Under the pieces are notes generated by a model, which was not told where the DNA came from, made no database searches, and saw only the letters and a list, made by a program, of their open reading frames with translations. Below are positions 1-7,692 of a stretch of DNA of 24,493 bases, piece by piece (the first letter of the stretch is position 1; each line of letters begins with the position of its first letter). The position numbers and the translations under genes are program-made. The stretch comes from an uncultured Acetatifactor sp. (GTDB taxonomy: Bacteria > Bacillota > Clostridia > Lachnospirales > Lachnospiraceae): the NCBI GenBank assembly GCA_910584435.1, contig CAJUAP010000005.1:69457-93949 (forward strand), read 5' to 3'.

Positions 1-26
1 GGAACTTAAAATAGGAGGATTATGAA

Positions 27-1109
27 ATGTCACGAGTGTATAATTTTTCTGCAGGACCGGCGGTTCTGCCGGAAGAGGTATTGCAGGAAGCAGCGGATGA
101 AATGCTTGATTATAAAGGAACAGGCATGTCAGTGATGGAAATGAGCCACAGATCCAAGGCATATGACACCATTATCAAGGAAGCTGAGGCAGATCTGAGG
201 GAACTGATGAATATTCCGGATAATTATAAGGTACTGTTCCTGCAGGGAGGCGCCAGCCAGCAATTTGCCATGATTCCCATGAACCTGATGAAGAACGGCA
301 AAGCCGATTACATAGTCACAGGCCAATGGGCGAAGAAGGCTTACCAGGAGGCATGTATTTACGGGAAGGCTGAAAAAATTGCTTCTTCCGAGGATAAGAT
401 GTTCTCTTATATTCCGGATTGTTCCGATCTGCCGATCAGTGAGGATGCGGATTATGTCTACATCTGCGAGAACAATACAATATACGGAACAAAGTTTAAG
501 ACTTTACCCAATACTAAGGGAAAGACACTGGTATCTGATGTGTCTAGTTGTTTCCTGTCCGAACCTGTGGATGTGACGAAGTATGGTCTGATCTATGGGG
601 GGGTTCAGAAGAATATAGGACCTGCGGGAGTGGTTATTGTCATTATCAGGGAAGACCTGATCACGGAAGATGTGCTGCCGGGTACGCCTACCATGCTGCG
701 TTACAAAACTCATGCGGATAATGATTCCCTTTACAACACTCCTCCTGCATACGGCATTTATATCTGCGGCAAGGTCTTTAAATGGCTGAAGAAGCGGGGC
801 GGGCTGGCTGCAATGAAGGAATACAACGAGAAGAAGGCGAAGATTCTCTACGACTATTTAGATGAGAGTAAACTGTTTCACGGAACCGTCCGCAAGGAAG
901 ACCGCTCTCTGATGAATGTTCCTTTTGTGACCGGAAGTGAAGAACTGGATGCAAAGTTTGTCAAAGAGGCGAAAGAAGCCGGTTTTGAGAACCTGAAAGG
1001 TCATAGGACAGTAGGCGGTATGCGTGCAAGCATTTACAACGCAATGCCCATAGAAGGTGTTGAGAAATTGGTGGAATTCATGAAGAAATTTGAAGCGGAG
1101 AATTTATGA
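27..1109 (+). CDS. serC: Phosphoserine aminotransferase SerC
   Basis: This PLP-dependent class V aminotransferase converts 3-phosphohydroxypyruvate and glutamate to O-phosphoserine and 2-oxoglutarate, the second step of serine synthesis, in the cytosol. The protein has 360 residues, the usual SerC length. It opens with the typical YNFSAGPAVLPEEVL stretch and has a GGASQQF segment near residue 75. The PLP lysine is most likely K195 in GGVQKNIGPAG, and HRTVGGMRASIYNAMP lies near the C terminus, as in SerC. The start at 27 is set by AGGAGG at 13-18, eight bases upstream; an ATG at 22 is in another frame. serA follows on the same strand after 163 bases, so the two probably form an operon. Any promoter lies before the window. 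Confidence 0.97.
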   Translation: MSRVYNFSAGPAVLPEEVLQEAADEMLDYKGTGMSVMEMSHRSKAYDTIIKEAEADLRELMNIPDNYKVLFLQGGASQQFAMIPMNLMKNGKADYIVTGQWAKKAYQEACIYGKAEKIASSEDKMFSYIPDCSDLPISEDADYVYICENNTIYGTKFKTLPNTKGKTLVSDVSSCFLSEPVDVTKYGLIYGGVQKNIGPAGVVIVIIREDLITEDVLPGTPTMLRYKTHADNDSLYNTPPAYGIYICGKVFKWLKKRGGLAAMKEYNEKKAKILYDYLDESKLFHGTVRKEDRSLMNVPFVTGSEELDAKFVKEAKEAGFENLKGHRTVGGMRASIYNAMPIEGVEKLVEFMKKFEAENL

Positions 1110-1127
1110 GCTGGCGGCAGATTTTAT

Positions 1128-1165
1128 CGCGTGTGAGCATAGGAACGGCGGTGCAGCCGAACGCG
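1128..1165. repeat. Nested inverted repeat between serC and serA
   Basis: An outer pair CGCGT (1128-1132) and ACGCG (1161-1165) encloses an inner pair CGGC (1146-1149) and GCCG (1156-1159). No T run follows, so it is not a standard terminator. It could be a dispersed palindromic element or an mRNA processing or stability structure in the serC-serA transcript. Confidence 0.4.
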
Positions 1166-1263
1166 TGAGGCTTACTGCGAGAGGATGATTGGTGAGAAGA
1201 ATATTATCATGGTTGACGCAAGTATCATGTAAAACGGAATGATTGGTGATGGTTCACGGAAAA

Positions 1264-1269
1264 GAGGAG
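1264..1269 (+). promoter_or_regulatory. Ribosome binding site that decides the serA start
   Basis: GAGGAG lies three bases before the ATG at 1273. The upstream in-frame start at 1243 has no comparable site, and SerA homology begins at 1273 (MFKVNCLNP). Confidence 0.8.
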
Positions 1270-1272
1270 AAA

Positions 1273-2436
1273 ATGTTTAAAGTGAATTGTTTAAATCCCA
1301 TTGCAGATGTGGGATTGCAGAATTTTACAGAGCAGTATGAAATCACGGCGGAAGCGGAGGAAGCAGATGGTATTCTGGTCAGGAGCGCTTCCATGCATGA
1401 GATGGAGATTCCTGACGGCCTTCTGGCGGTGGCGAGAGCCGGTGCAGGTGTCAATAATATCCCTCTGGAGAAATGCGCCGAGAAGGGTGTGGTGGTATTT
1501 AACACGCCCGGTGCGAATGCAAACGGTGTAAAGGAGCTTGTTATTGCAGGTATGCTTCTTGCTGCCCGTGATGTGGTAGGCGGTATTGAGTGGGTAAAGG
1601 CATCCAAGGACAATGCCGATATCGCAAAGGCGGCAGAAAAAGAGAAGAAAAATTTTGCCGGAACCGAGATTATGGGGAAGAAGCTGGGTGTCATCGGATT
1701 GGGAGCCGTGGGCGGAAAGGTGGCCAATGCCGCTGTGGCTCTGGGCATGGAGGTATTGGGTTATGACCCTTATCTATCCCTGAATGCGGCATGGAATCTC
1801 AGCCGTGCCGTTGTCCATGTGACCAACGAGGACGATATCTATACCCAGTGCGATTACATTTCCATTCATGTGCCGCTGCTGGATTCTACAAAGGATACCA
1901 TCAATGCAGAAGCAATTGCCAAGATGAAAGACGGCGTTACCATATTGAATTATTCCAGAGATAAACTGGTCAATGAGCAGGATATCTTAGAGGGAATTCA
2001 AAGCGGCAAGGTAGCCCGTTATGTAACGGATTTTCCGACACCTGCCATAGCAGGACAGAAGGGATGTATTGTTATTCCTCATCTTGGGGCAAGTACGGAG
2101 GAGTCGGAGGATAACTGTGCGGTAATGGCGGTGCAGGAATTGATGGATTATCTGGAAAACGGCAACATCAGAAACAGTGTAAATTATCCGGCCTGTGATA
2201 TGGGTGTGTGTACTAAAGCAGGCCGCGTGGCAATTTTCCATAAAAATATCGCAAATATGATTACGAAGTTTACTGCGGAGTTCGGTGACAAGGGCATCAA
2301 TATCAGCGATATGACCAATAAATCCAGAGGGGAGGTTGCTTATACCATGCTGGACGTGGAAGAAGTGCCCACGGCGGAAATCATTGAAGCATTGGAGAAG
2401 ATTCCCGGGGTATTCCGGGCAAGAATTGTAAAATAG
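1273..2436 (+). CDS. serA: D-3-phosphoglycerate dehydrogenase SerA, short ACT-domain type
   Basis: It oxidises 3-phosphoglycerate to 3-phosphohydroxypyruvate with NAD, the first step of serine synthesis. The 387-residue protein is the short form: a substrate-binding part split around a Rossmann domain, then a C-terminal ACT domain (about 315-387), which in this family usually senses serine. The NAD motif GLGAVGG is at 142-148. The catalytic arginine is probably R229 (NYSRDK) and the catalytic histidine H270 (IPHLGAST). The acidic residue usual in the DxFxxEP stretch is not evident: here it reads DFPTPAIAG (253-261). The start follows the AGGAG-like site at 1264. Two tandem terminators close the gene. 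Feedback control through the ACT domain is inferred from the family. Confidence 0.95.
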   Translation: MFKVNCLNPIADVGLQNFTEQYEITAEAEEADGILVRSASMHEMEIPDGLLAVARAGAGVNNIPLEKCAEKGVVVFNTPGANANGVKELVIAGMLLAARDVVGGIEWVKASKDNADIAKAAEKEKKNFAGTEIMGKKLGVIGLGAVGGKVANAAVALGMEVLGYDPYLSLNAAWNLSRAVVHVTNEDDIYTQCDYISIHVPLLDSTKDTINAEAIAKMKDGVTILNYSRDKLVNEQDILEGIQSGKVARYVTDFPTPAIAGQKGCIVIPHLGASTEESEDNCAVMAVQELMDYLENGNIRNSVNYPACDMGVCTKAGRVAIFHKNIANMITKFTAEFGDKGINISDMTNKSRGEVAYTMLDVEEVPTAEIIEALEKIPGVFRARIVK

Positions 2437-2470
2437 GGATAATAAGGAAAATGATAAAATGACATATAAG

Positions 2471-2519
2471 AAGTGCGGAGTTCTGTACATGAGATGGGAC
2501 TCTGTGCTTTTTATATTTT
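2471..2519 (+). terminator. First intrinsic terminator after serA
   Basis: The arm at 2471-2483 pairs with 2497-2509 over 13 bp, several of them G-U, and is followed by a TTTATATTTT tract. It is weaker than the next hairpin. Its 3' arm can also pair with 2545-2556. Confidence 0.6.
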
Positions 2520-2520
2520 G

Positions 2521-2562
2521 AAAGGACTGCTGTGCTGAGAAATTAGTACAGAGTCCTTTTTT
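2521..2562 (+). terminator. Second, strong intrinsic terminator after serA
   Basis: AAAGGACT (2521-2528) pairs with AGTCCTTT (2553-2560). The stem continues past a bulged G with CTGTGCT (2530-2536) against AGTACAG (2546-2552), including one G-U pair. The loop is about nine bases and a run of six T ends at 2562. It should end serC-serA transcription before the pectin module. Confidence 0.85.
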
Positions 2563-2740
2563 GGGGCATAAAATAATATTTTGGGAGAAAAATTCGAAAA
2601 ATTGGTATATTTCGGTATGTAATTATGACATGTGCCATTTACAGGTAGTAATTCACGGTATGACGGATATAGATGAACAGGGAATTTTAAGAACATATTA
2701 TCAAAAAGACGTCGACTACTTAATTATTTACAAGAAAGTC
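2563..2740. other. AT-rich upstream region of the pectin module
   Basis: No convincing gene lies here. A 63-codon open frame across 2561-2752 has no ribosome binding site, has ordinary AT-rich composition, and runs into the promoter. A weak dyad (CGAAA near 2597, TTTCG near 2611) is the only structure seen. The stretch is a likely place for a carbon-source regulator to bind, but no recognisable operator or catabolite-response element was found. Confidence 0.35.
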
Positions 2741-2769
2741 TTGACATCATAATAATACAAATATATAAT
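2741..2769 (+). promoter_or_regulatory. Perfect-consensus vegetative promoter of the pectin module
   Basis: TTGACA (2741-2746) and TATAAT (2764-2769) are separated by exactly 17 bp, which matches the housekeeping sigma consensus at all 12 positions. Transcription should begin near 2776. The first gene starts at 2832, leaving a leader of about 55 bases. Confidence 0.9.
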
Positions 2770-2780
2770 AAAAATGAAAG

Positions 2781-2796
2781 TGTAGTGAAAACTACA
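2781..2796 (+). promoter_or_regulatory. 5' stem-loop or operator in the PL11 leader
   Basis: TGTAGT (2781-2786) and ACTACA (2791-2796) form a perfect 6-bp dyad around GAAA, a GNRA-type tetraloop in RNA. It sits within a few bases of the predicted transcript start. It could be an mRNA-stabilising 5' hairpin or a repressor site just downstream of the promoter. The sequence does not decide between these. Confidence 0.55.
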
Positions 2797-2831
2797 TAAA
2801 GATTTTCAAATAATAAAAGGGAGGAGAGAGC

Positions 2832-5800
2832 ATGTTAAACAAAAGTGTTCTATCATTTGTGCTCAGTTTCGGCATGTTGACGGCATCATTGCCAAATGGC
2901 GTGAGCACAGGCGTTGCTTCTTTGGGTGGTATGTCCGCCTTGAGATCAACAGGTTCGTCTCTGATTGAGACGGACGAAACGGTTGCACCGGATGGCGCAG
3001 AAACGGACGAGGTGTCTGCACCGGACGGCGCGGGTACGGATGAGGCAGCTGTACCAAATGCCTCGGAAACGGATGAGGCAGCTGTACCAAATGCCCCAGA
3101 AACGGACGAGGCAGCTGTACCGAATGCCGCGGAAACAGGTGTTTCTGCCCAGGCAGACCAGGAGGTAATGACGGAGGATTTTGAAGGTACGGATATCGGA
3201 ACCTGGGGGATGGAAGTCCCTGCCGGCGGAACCTTAGGGGTAGTGGAAGACAGTACAAACAGTGCAAACCACTATCTGAATTTTACGGTAAAAGAGAAGG
3301 AGAGAACCAGCACAAGGAAGCTTTTCGGTACGGAGACTGCGCCGGAGATGGAGAGTGCATCCATGTCCTTCCGATGGTACACCACAACGGTTGTAAGTAA
3401 CAGCAATGGCGGATATGCAGGTCTCCGCATCATGGATGGAAGCAATGAGATCGTGAGCTTATATCTGAATGATATCCGTGGACAGGCAGGAAAGCAGAAT
3501 ACTACGCCGCTGTATTATACTGTAAACGGTGCGGCAGATAAGGTGAAAACAGAAGCAACTATTGATGTCAACACCATACATGATATGGTGCTGAATTTTG
3601 ATTTTGAAGCGCATAAGCTGGAAATTAAGATGGACGGAAATACGGTTGTCAGCAATGTAGAGTTCAATCCACTGACGAAATCTGTGGAGAGCTTTGCGTT
3701 CCATACAGTAGGATCGAAACCCACTGTGAATATCGGTATTGACGATTTCAGATTGGATTATGTAAAAGGGAGCACATCCGCAGACCTTTCCAAGGTGATT
3801 TCATCTGTGGCGGTTATGGAAGAGAAGACACAGGCTAAAATCAACTCTGTAACGGAGATTGTACATCCGGCTTCGGTTAATGTTGTCATGGGCGACGGCT
3901 CTACGGTGGAAGCAGAGATTAACGGAGCAACATGGAGTGTTACCCCTGAGTTCAATGATTTTGCGGAGATGGGTACCTATACATGGACCGCAGATATCAG
4001 TCTGGCGGACGGTGTGACCAATCCTCTTGGACTGAAGGCAAGCTATGTGATGAAGTATATGTCGGATTTCCTGGAAACGGACATTAACTCTCTGGCACAG
4101 CTTCCGGAAGTTGTGGTTACAAAGCAGTCCTATGAGGCCGGCTACCAGCATCCGCAGACGGTAACTGCGACCCTGGTAAACGGTACTACAATTGAGGCAG
4201 AGATTGACCAGAATACATGGACATGTACACCGGATTTTGACCCGGCTGCAAAACAGGCATATGTTTGGACCGCGCAGCTTGTGGACAATGGGACAAACCG
4301 TAATCACAGGAATCTGACCGTTTCTTATCAGATGAACTGCAAGGGCGATTATGTTTCCGCACATGATTTTGAGGATGATTTTTCCTTTGGCGTATGGGAT
4401 TCCACAGCATGGGGCAGGTCCCTGGACAAAGATTCCCATTCGGGATATCTGACTTTGAGCCGGAAGCAGAGCGAGGACGGCAATTACTATATGTTTGCAA
4501 GCGTTACGAATGCAGGCGGCGGACGGGGTACCAGAAAGGATTTTGCTGCAGAAGCGGTAAAGGGCGCTGTGATTTCTTTTGACTGGATGCCTGTGACCGC
4601 AGGACCGGCTGACGTGGGTTCCGGTAATATTGATTTCTTCTCCACGAAAAACAATCAAAATTATTTTACCCTGCGTTTTGATTCTGATTATAAGATCAGT
4701 TACTTTACAAAAGGGGACTATAATAATGATTCGGTACAGCCTGAATTTACCGGCGCTATCTCAGAGGATAACAGAGTAGATACGGGCCTGGGCGGACAGA
4801 ACAAGTGGTTTACGGTAAAGCTGACGTTTGACTATTTTGCGCATACGGCTAAACTGGAACTTGCGGAGAAAGAGAACCCGGAGCATTCCTATACGGCTAC
4901 GGTTCCCATTGAAGAGTCTGCAAACGGTCTGTCCATTATGGTGATGCGTCTGGACAGATATCAAAATGCCAGAAGCAGCGCGGAAATGGGATTGGACAAT
5001 GTGATTCTGGACTATGACAGATTTGGTGCAGAGGATGTGGTTGATGTAAAGAACCCTGCACATGTCAATGTGGCAAAATCACAGTACAATGAGTTTGAAT
5101 TCCCCACAACGGTTGAGGTTACCTTAGGAGACACCACCAAGATAGAAGTTCCTGTAGGTGAGTGGACGGCGGAACCTGCCTTTGACCTGAATACAAGCGC
5201 TGAGGGAGACTATGTCTGGAGCGCGCCTCTTGTGCTGGACGGGCTGAATAACGTGTATGGGCTGCAGGCAAGCTTTACCATGACGTATACGAATCTGCCA
5301 TTCCCCACTTATGTATATAACCCTAATACATTGGAGCTGGCTTTCGGACAGGAATTGCCCGCAGCATTCCCCACAGAAACATATGCCATGATGAGCAGCG
5401 GCGAAATCGATACGGTGGCAGTTGGCGAGTGGACACCGATTCGTCCGTTTAATGCAAATGAAGAAGGAATCTATGTGTATGGTGCAAATGTTGTTCCCAC
5501 AGATGGAAAGTACAGCCTTGTGGACGGCATGATTACACCCAATGAGAATCCAGCGGATCCCAGCGCACAGCGTGAAGATTATAATTATGACGTATATTAT
5601 CGCGTGAGCTATTTCGAGACCGGAGACAGCTATAATGCCTATGCGCGTTCCATGGAGTATCTTGACCGTGGTGTTTATGCCATTAAGAAAGAGAATGGTG
5701 TGTTTGTGTCATGGAGACTTCTTGTGACAGAGTATGGCGAGAATATTGGTTTCAATGTATACCGTAACGGTGAACTTGTCAATGAGACCCCGATTACATC

Positions 5801-7589
5801 TAAGACAAATTTTGTAGATGCATCCGGTAACGTGGGCGATACCTATGTTGTGGCGAAGGTTCAGGACGGCAGGGAATATGAGAGCAAAGAGGTAAAAGCA
5901 AGCGCAGAGAATTACATCAGTATTCCTGTGCAGAAACCCGATCCTCAGCCTACGAAGGATGGCGTTCTGGCTGGCTACACCCTGAATGATGCAGGTGTGG
6001 CAGATGTGGACGGAGACGGTGAGTATGAAATCATTGTAAAATGGTATCCTGACAATGCGTTTGACTCAGGAATGGCCAACGGACCTTCTTCCCCGACTAT
6101 TTTCGATGTGTATGAGATGGACGGAACTCCTTTGTGGAGGCTGAACCTGGGTCTGGAGATGCCTTCGGGTGCACACTTCAATCAGTTCATCATGTACGAT
6201 ATGGATGAGGATGGCAAAGCGGAGCTGTTTATCAAGACATCTGACGGCACCATAAGCTACAGGCCCAATGCAGAAGGCAGATTTGATATGAATGATGAGA
6301 GCACCATTGTCTCCTATATCGGCGACAGGAGTGTAACACCAGGAACTAATATTGAACCCAATGGCCATGTGAATAAGAATTCTCACGAGTATGTAACAGT
6401 GTTCAATGGTTTGACAGGTCAGGAGATCGACACCATTGACTATGTGAATACAACGGGTGAATTTACCGACTGGGGCAAGGCGGACGGCGGAAACCGTTCC
6501 GCGCGTTACAATGCAGCAGTTGCATACCTGCCTAAAAATCCCGATCAGGCAGGAAGCACCGAGACCATTCCGGCAGTACTGCTTAACCGCGGTTACTATG
6601 CGAAGACTACCATTGCTGCATATACGCTGAGAGACGGCAAGCTGAATCTTGAGTGGAATTTTGTCAGACAAACCGGCGAGAATGAAGCAGCAAAGGGTAA
6701 TCACAATGTGTCCACCGGAGATATTGACAAGGACGGTTTCGATGAAATTATTATCGGCGCTTTGGCTGTAGATCACGATGGAAGCGTACTGTGGGTAAAA
6801 GACGGGAAGAACGGGCAGGATTTTGCCGGACATGCGGATACGATTCATTTGGCGGCAATGAATCCTGAAAACAATGATTTGTATGTATTTGTTCCCGCAG
6901 AAGAGCAGGATTCCACTGTGAATCATTCCCTGACAAATGCGGCAACAGGAACGCGTCTGAACGGCGGATGGTTTACCAGGAAAGATGTGGGACGTGCCGT
7001 AGCTGCTAATATTACACCCAATCCCGGTTATGAGTACTGGTCAGCAGCAGGAGGCGGCGGTATTGCCAGCGGCATTTATGGTTTTGACGGTTCTGTGATT
7101 TCTACCACGAAGCCTGTGTCCATGAACTGGAGAATGTACTGGGACGGCGATCTGCTGAGTGAACTGGGCGACGGCATTGCTACTGACGATGACTGGGCAG
7201 TTACCAAATATAATTGGGTAAATAATACAGTGGATACCCTTACAGTGCTGGAAGGAACCAAGACGAACAACTCAACCAAGAAGACACCGAGCCTGACCGC
7301 GGATTTGTTCGGCGACTGGCGTGAAGAAGTTATGCTTAGAAACGATGACGACACGGAGCTTCGTATCTACATGACAACGGAAGAGACGGATTATATGATT
7401 TATACACTGATGCACGATCCTGTGTACCGTAACGCGGTTGCAAACCAGAATACCGCATACAATCAGCCGCCTCACATTGGTTTCTATCTGGGTGAGGATA
7501 ATGCGGATACCGTATTGTCAATGGATCTGCCCACGGCAAATGTAAAATATACTGTTAATGTCAATGAGGCAGGCAGGACGGAAGAATAA
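2832..7589 (+). CDS. Secreted multidomain rhamnogalacturonan lyase, PL11 family
   Basis: The 1585-residue protein probably cleaves the rhamnose-galacturonate backbone of rhamnogalacturonan I by beta-elimination outside the cell. Residues 1-30 look like a signal peptide (SVLSFVLSFGMLTASL core). An acidic linker of five 11-residue repeats follows (46-100). Next come a beta-sandwich LamG-like region (about 111-312), two Ig-like domains (about 320-500), a second LamG-like region (about 510-735) and two more Ig-like modules (about 736-930). The PL11 domain fills about 940-1572. It has several acidic Ca-binding-type loops, DVDGDGE (1058-1064), DMDEDGK (1123-1129) and DIDKDGF (1297-1303), and a late FGDWREEVMLRN block typical of PL11. 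AGGAG at 2822-2826 supports the start. No LPXTG, SLH or dockerin is seen at the C terminus, so the enzyme is probably released. The PL11 call is strong; the accessory domain types are by general resemblance. Confidence 0.92.
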   Translation: MLNKSVLSFVLSFGMLTASLPNGVSTGVASLGGMSALRSTGSSLIETDETVAPDGAETDEVSAPDGAGTDEAAVPNASETDEAAVPNAPETDEAAVPNAAETGVSAQADQEVMTEDFEGTDIGTWGMEVPAGGTLGVVEDSTNSANHYLNFTVKEKERTSTRKLFGTETAPEMESASMSFRWYTTTVVSNSNGGYAGLRIMDGSNEIVSLYLNDIRGQAGKQNTTPLYYTVNGAADKVKTEATIDVNTIHDMVLNFDFEAHKLEIKMDGNTVVSNVEFNPLTKSVESFAFHTVGSKPTVNIGIDDFRLDYVKGSTSADLSKVISSVAVMEEKTQAKINSVTEIVHPASVNVVMGDGSTVEAEINGATWSVTPEFNDFAEMGTYTWTADISLADGVTNPLGLKASYVMKYMSDFLETDINSLAQLPEVVVTKQSYEAGYQHPQTVTATLVNGTTIEAEIDQNTWTCTPDFDPAAKQAYVWTAQLVDNGTNRNHRNLTVSYQMNCKGDYVSAHDFEDDFSFGVWDSTAWGRSLDKDSHSGYLTLSRKQSEDGNYYMFASVTNAGGGRGTRKDFAAEAVKGAVISFDWMPVTAGPADVGSGNIDFFSTKNNQNYFTLRFDSDYKISYFTKGDYNNDSVQPEFTGAISEDNRVDTGLGGQNKWFTVKLTFDYFAHTAKLELAEKENPEHSYTATVPIEESANGLSIMVMRLDRYQNARSSAEMGLDNVILDYDRFGAEDVVDVKNPAHVNVAKSQYNEFEFPTTVEVTLGDTTKIEVPVGEWTAEPAFDLNTSAEGDYVWSAPLVLDGLNNVYGLQASFTMTYTNLPFPTYVYNPNTLELAFGQELPAAFPTETYAMMSSGEIDTVAVGEWTPIRPFNANEEGIYVYGANVVPTDGKYSLVDGMITPNENPADPSAQREDYNYDVYYRVSYFETGDSYNAYARSMEYLDRGVYAIKKENGVFVSWRLLVTEYGENIGFNVYRNGELVNETPITSKTNFVDASGNVGDTYVVAKVQDGREYESKEVKASAENYISIPVQKPDPQPTKDGVLAGYTLNDAGVADVDGDGEYEIIVKWYPDNAFDSGMANGPSSPTIFDVYEMDGTPLWRLNLGLEMPSGAHFNQFIMYDMDEDGKAELFIKTSDGTISYRPNAEGRFDMNDESTIVSYIGDRSVTPGTNIEPNGHVNKNSHEYVTVFNGLTGQEIDTIDYVNTTGEFTDWGKADGGNRSARYNAAVAYLPKNPDQAGSTETIPAVLLNRGYYAKTTIAAYTLRDGKLNLEWNFVRQTGENEAAKGNHNVSTGDIDKDGFDEIIIGALAVDHDGSVLWVKDGKNGQDFAGHADTIHLAAMNPENNDLYVFVPAEEQDSTVNHSLTNAATGTRLNGGWFTRKDVGRAVAANITPNPGYEYWSAAGGGGIASGIYGFDGSVISTTKPVSMNWRMYWDGDLLSELGDGIATDDDWAVTKYNWVNNTVDTLTVLEGTKTNNSTKKTPSLTADLFGDWREEVMLRNDDDTELRIYMTTEETDYMIYTLMHDPVYRNAVANQNTAYNQPPHIGFYLGEDNADTVLSMDLPTANVKYTVNVNEAGRTEE
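2967..3131 (+). repeat. Five 33-bp tandem repeats encoding an acidic linker
   Basis: Five consecutive 11-codon units follow the pattern ETDExxxPxxx, for example ETDETVAPDGA then ETDEAAVPNAP. They make an acidic, Ala/Pro-rich flexible spacer between the signal peptide and the first folded domain of the PL11 protein. The last three units are nearly identical in DNA, which suggests recent slippage or duplication. Confidence 0.9.
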
Positions 7590-7618
7590 TGAATTCCATT
7601 CATAATGAATTCCATTCT
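7587..7618 (+). repeat. 16-bp tandem duplication across the PL11 stop codon
   Basis: Two units (7587-7602 and 7603-7618) are identical except for the last base. The first begins with the TAA stop codon itself. The origin is probably replication slippage, and no function is evident. Confidence 0.8.
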
Positions 7619-7628
7619 TCCAATGATA

Positions 7629-7655
7629 GGGAGCCGTTGCGGTGCAGCGGCTTCC
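7629..7655 (+). other. Hairpin between the two pectin genes
   Basis: A 12-bp stem (7629-7640 with 7644-7655, two G-U pairs) closes a three-base loop. No U tract follows, so full termination is unlikely. It could be a partial attenuator or an mRNA stability element setting the ratio of the two secreted enzymes. No promoter is visible between the genes. Confidence 0.6.
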
Positions 7656-7678
7656 GCTTTCAAAATAAATGAGCAAAA

Positions 7679-7689
7679 AGGGGAAAGGA
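7679..7689 (+). promoter_or_regulatory. Ribosome binding site deciding the esterase start
   Basis: An AGGGG/AAAGGA stretch lies just before the ATG at 7693. The in-frame ATG at 7669 has no such site. Starting at 7693 also gives an N terminus (MINRSVL) matching that of the upstream gene (MLNKSVL). Confidence 0.75.
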
Positions 7690-7692
7690 CAT

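Noticed and set aside
1243..1272. Longer serA start
   Set aside because: The ten extra codons (MVMVHGKEEK) include the ribosome binding site for the ATG at 1273 and do not match SerA proteins.
2561..2752. 63-codon open frame upstream of the PL11 gene
   Set aside because: It has no ribosome binding site, overlaps the terminator end and the -35 box, and shows no protein-like conservation signal.
2967..3131. CRISPR-like spaced repeat
   Set aside because: The repeats are contiguous, in frame and protein-coding, with no spacers. The other tandem repeats in the window are likewise spacerless.
3801..4658. 285-codon open frame on the - strand
   Set aside because: It lies wholly inside the PL11 gene, has Cys/His/Arg-rich shadow composition and no ribosome binding site or homology pattern.
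6066..6926. 286-codon open frame on the - strand
   Set aside because: It is antisense to the PL11 catalytic domain, whose motifs are clear on +. It has no start signals and shadow-like composition.
7669..7692. Longer esterase start
   Set aside because: It has no ribosome binding site upstream, and the eight codons contain the site used by the ATG at 7693.
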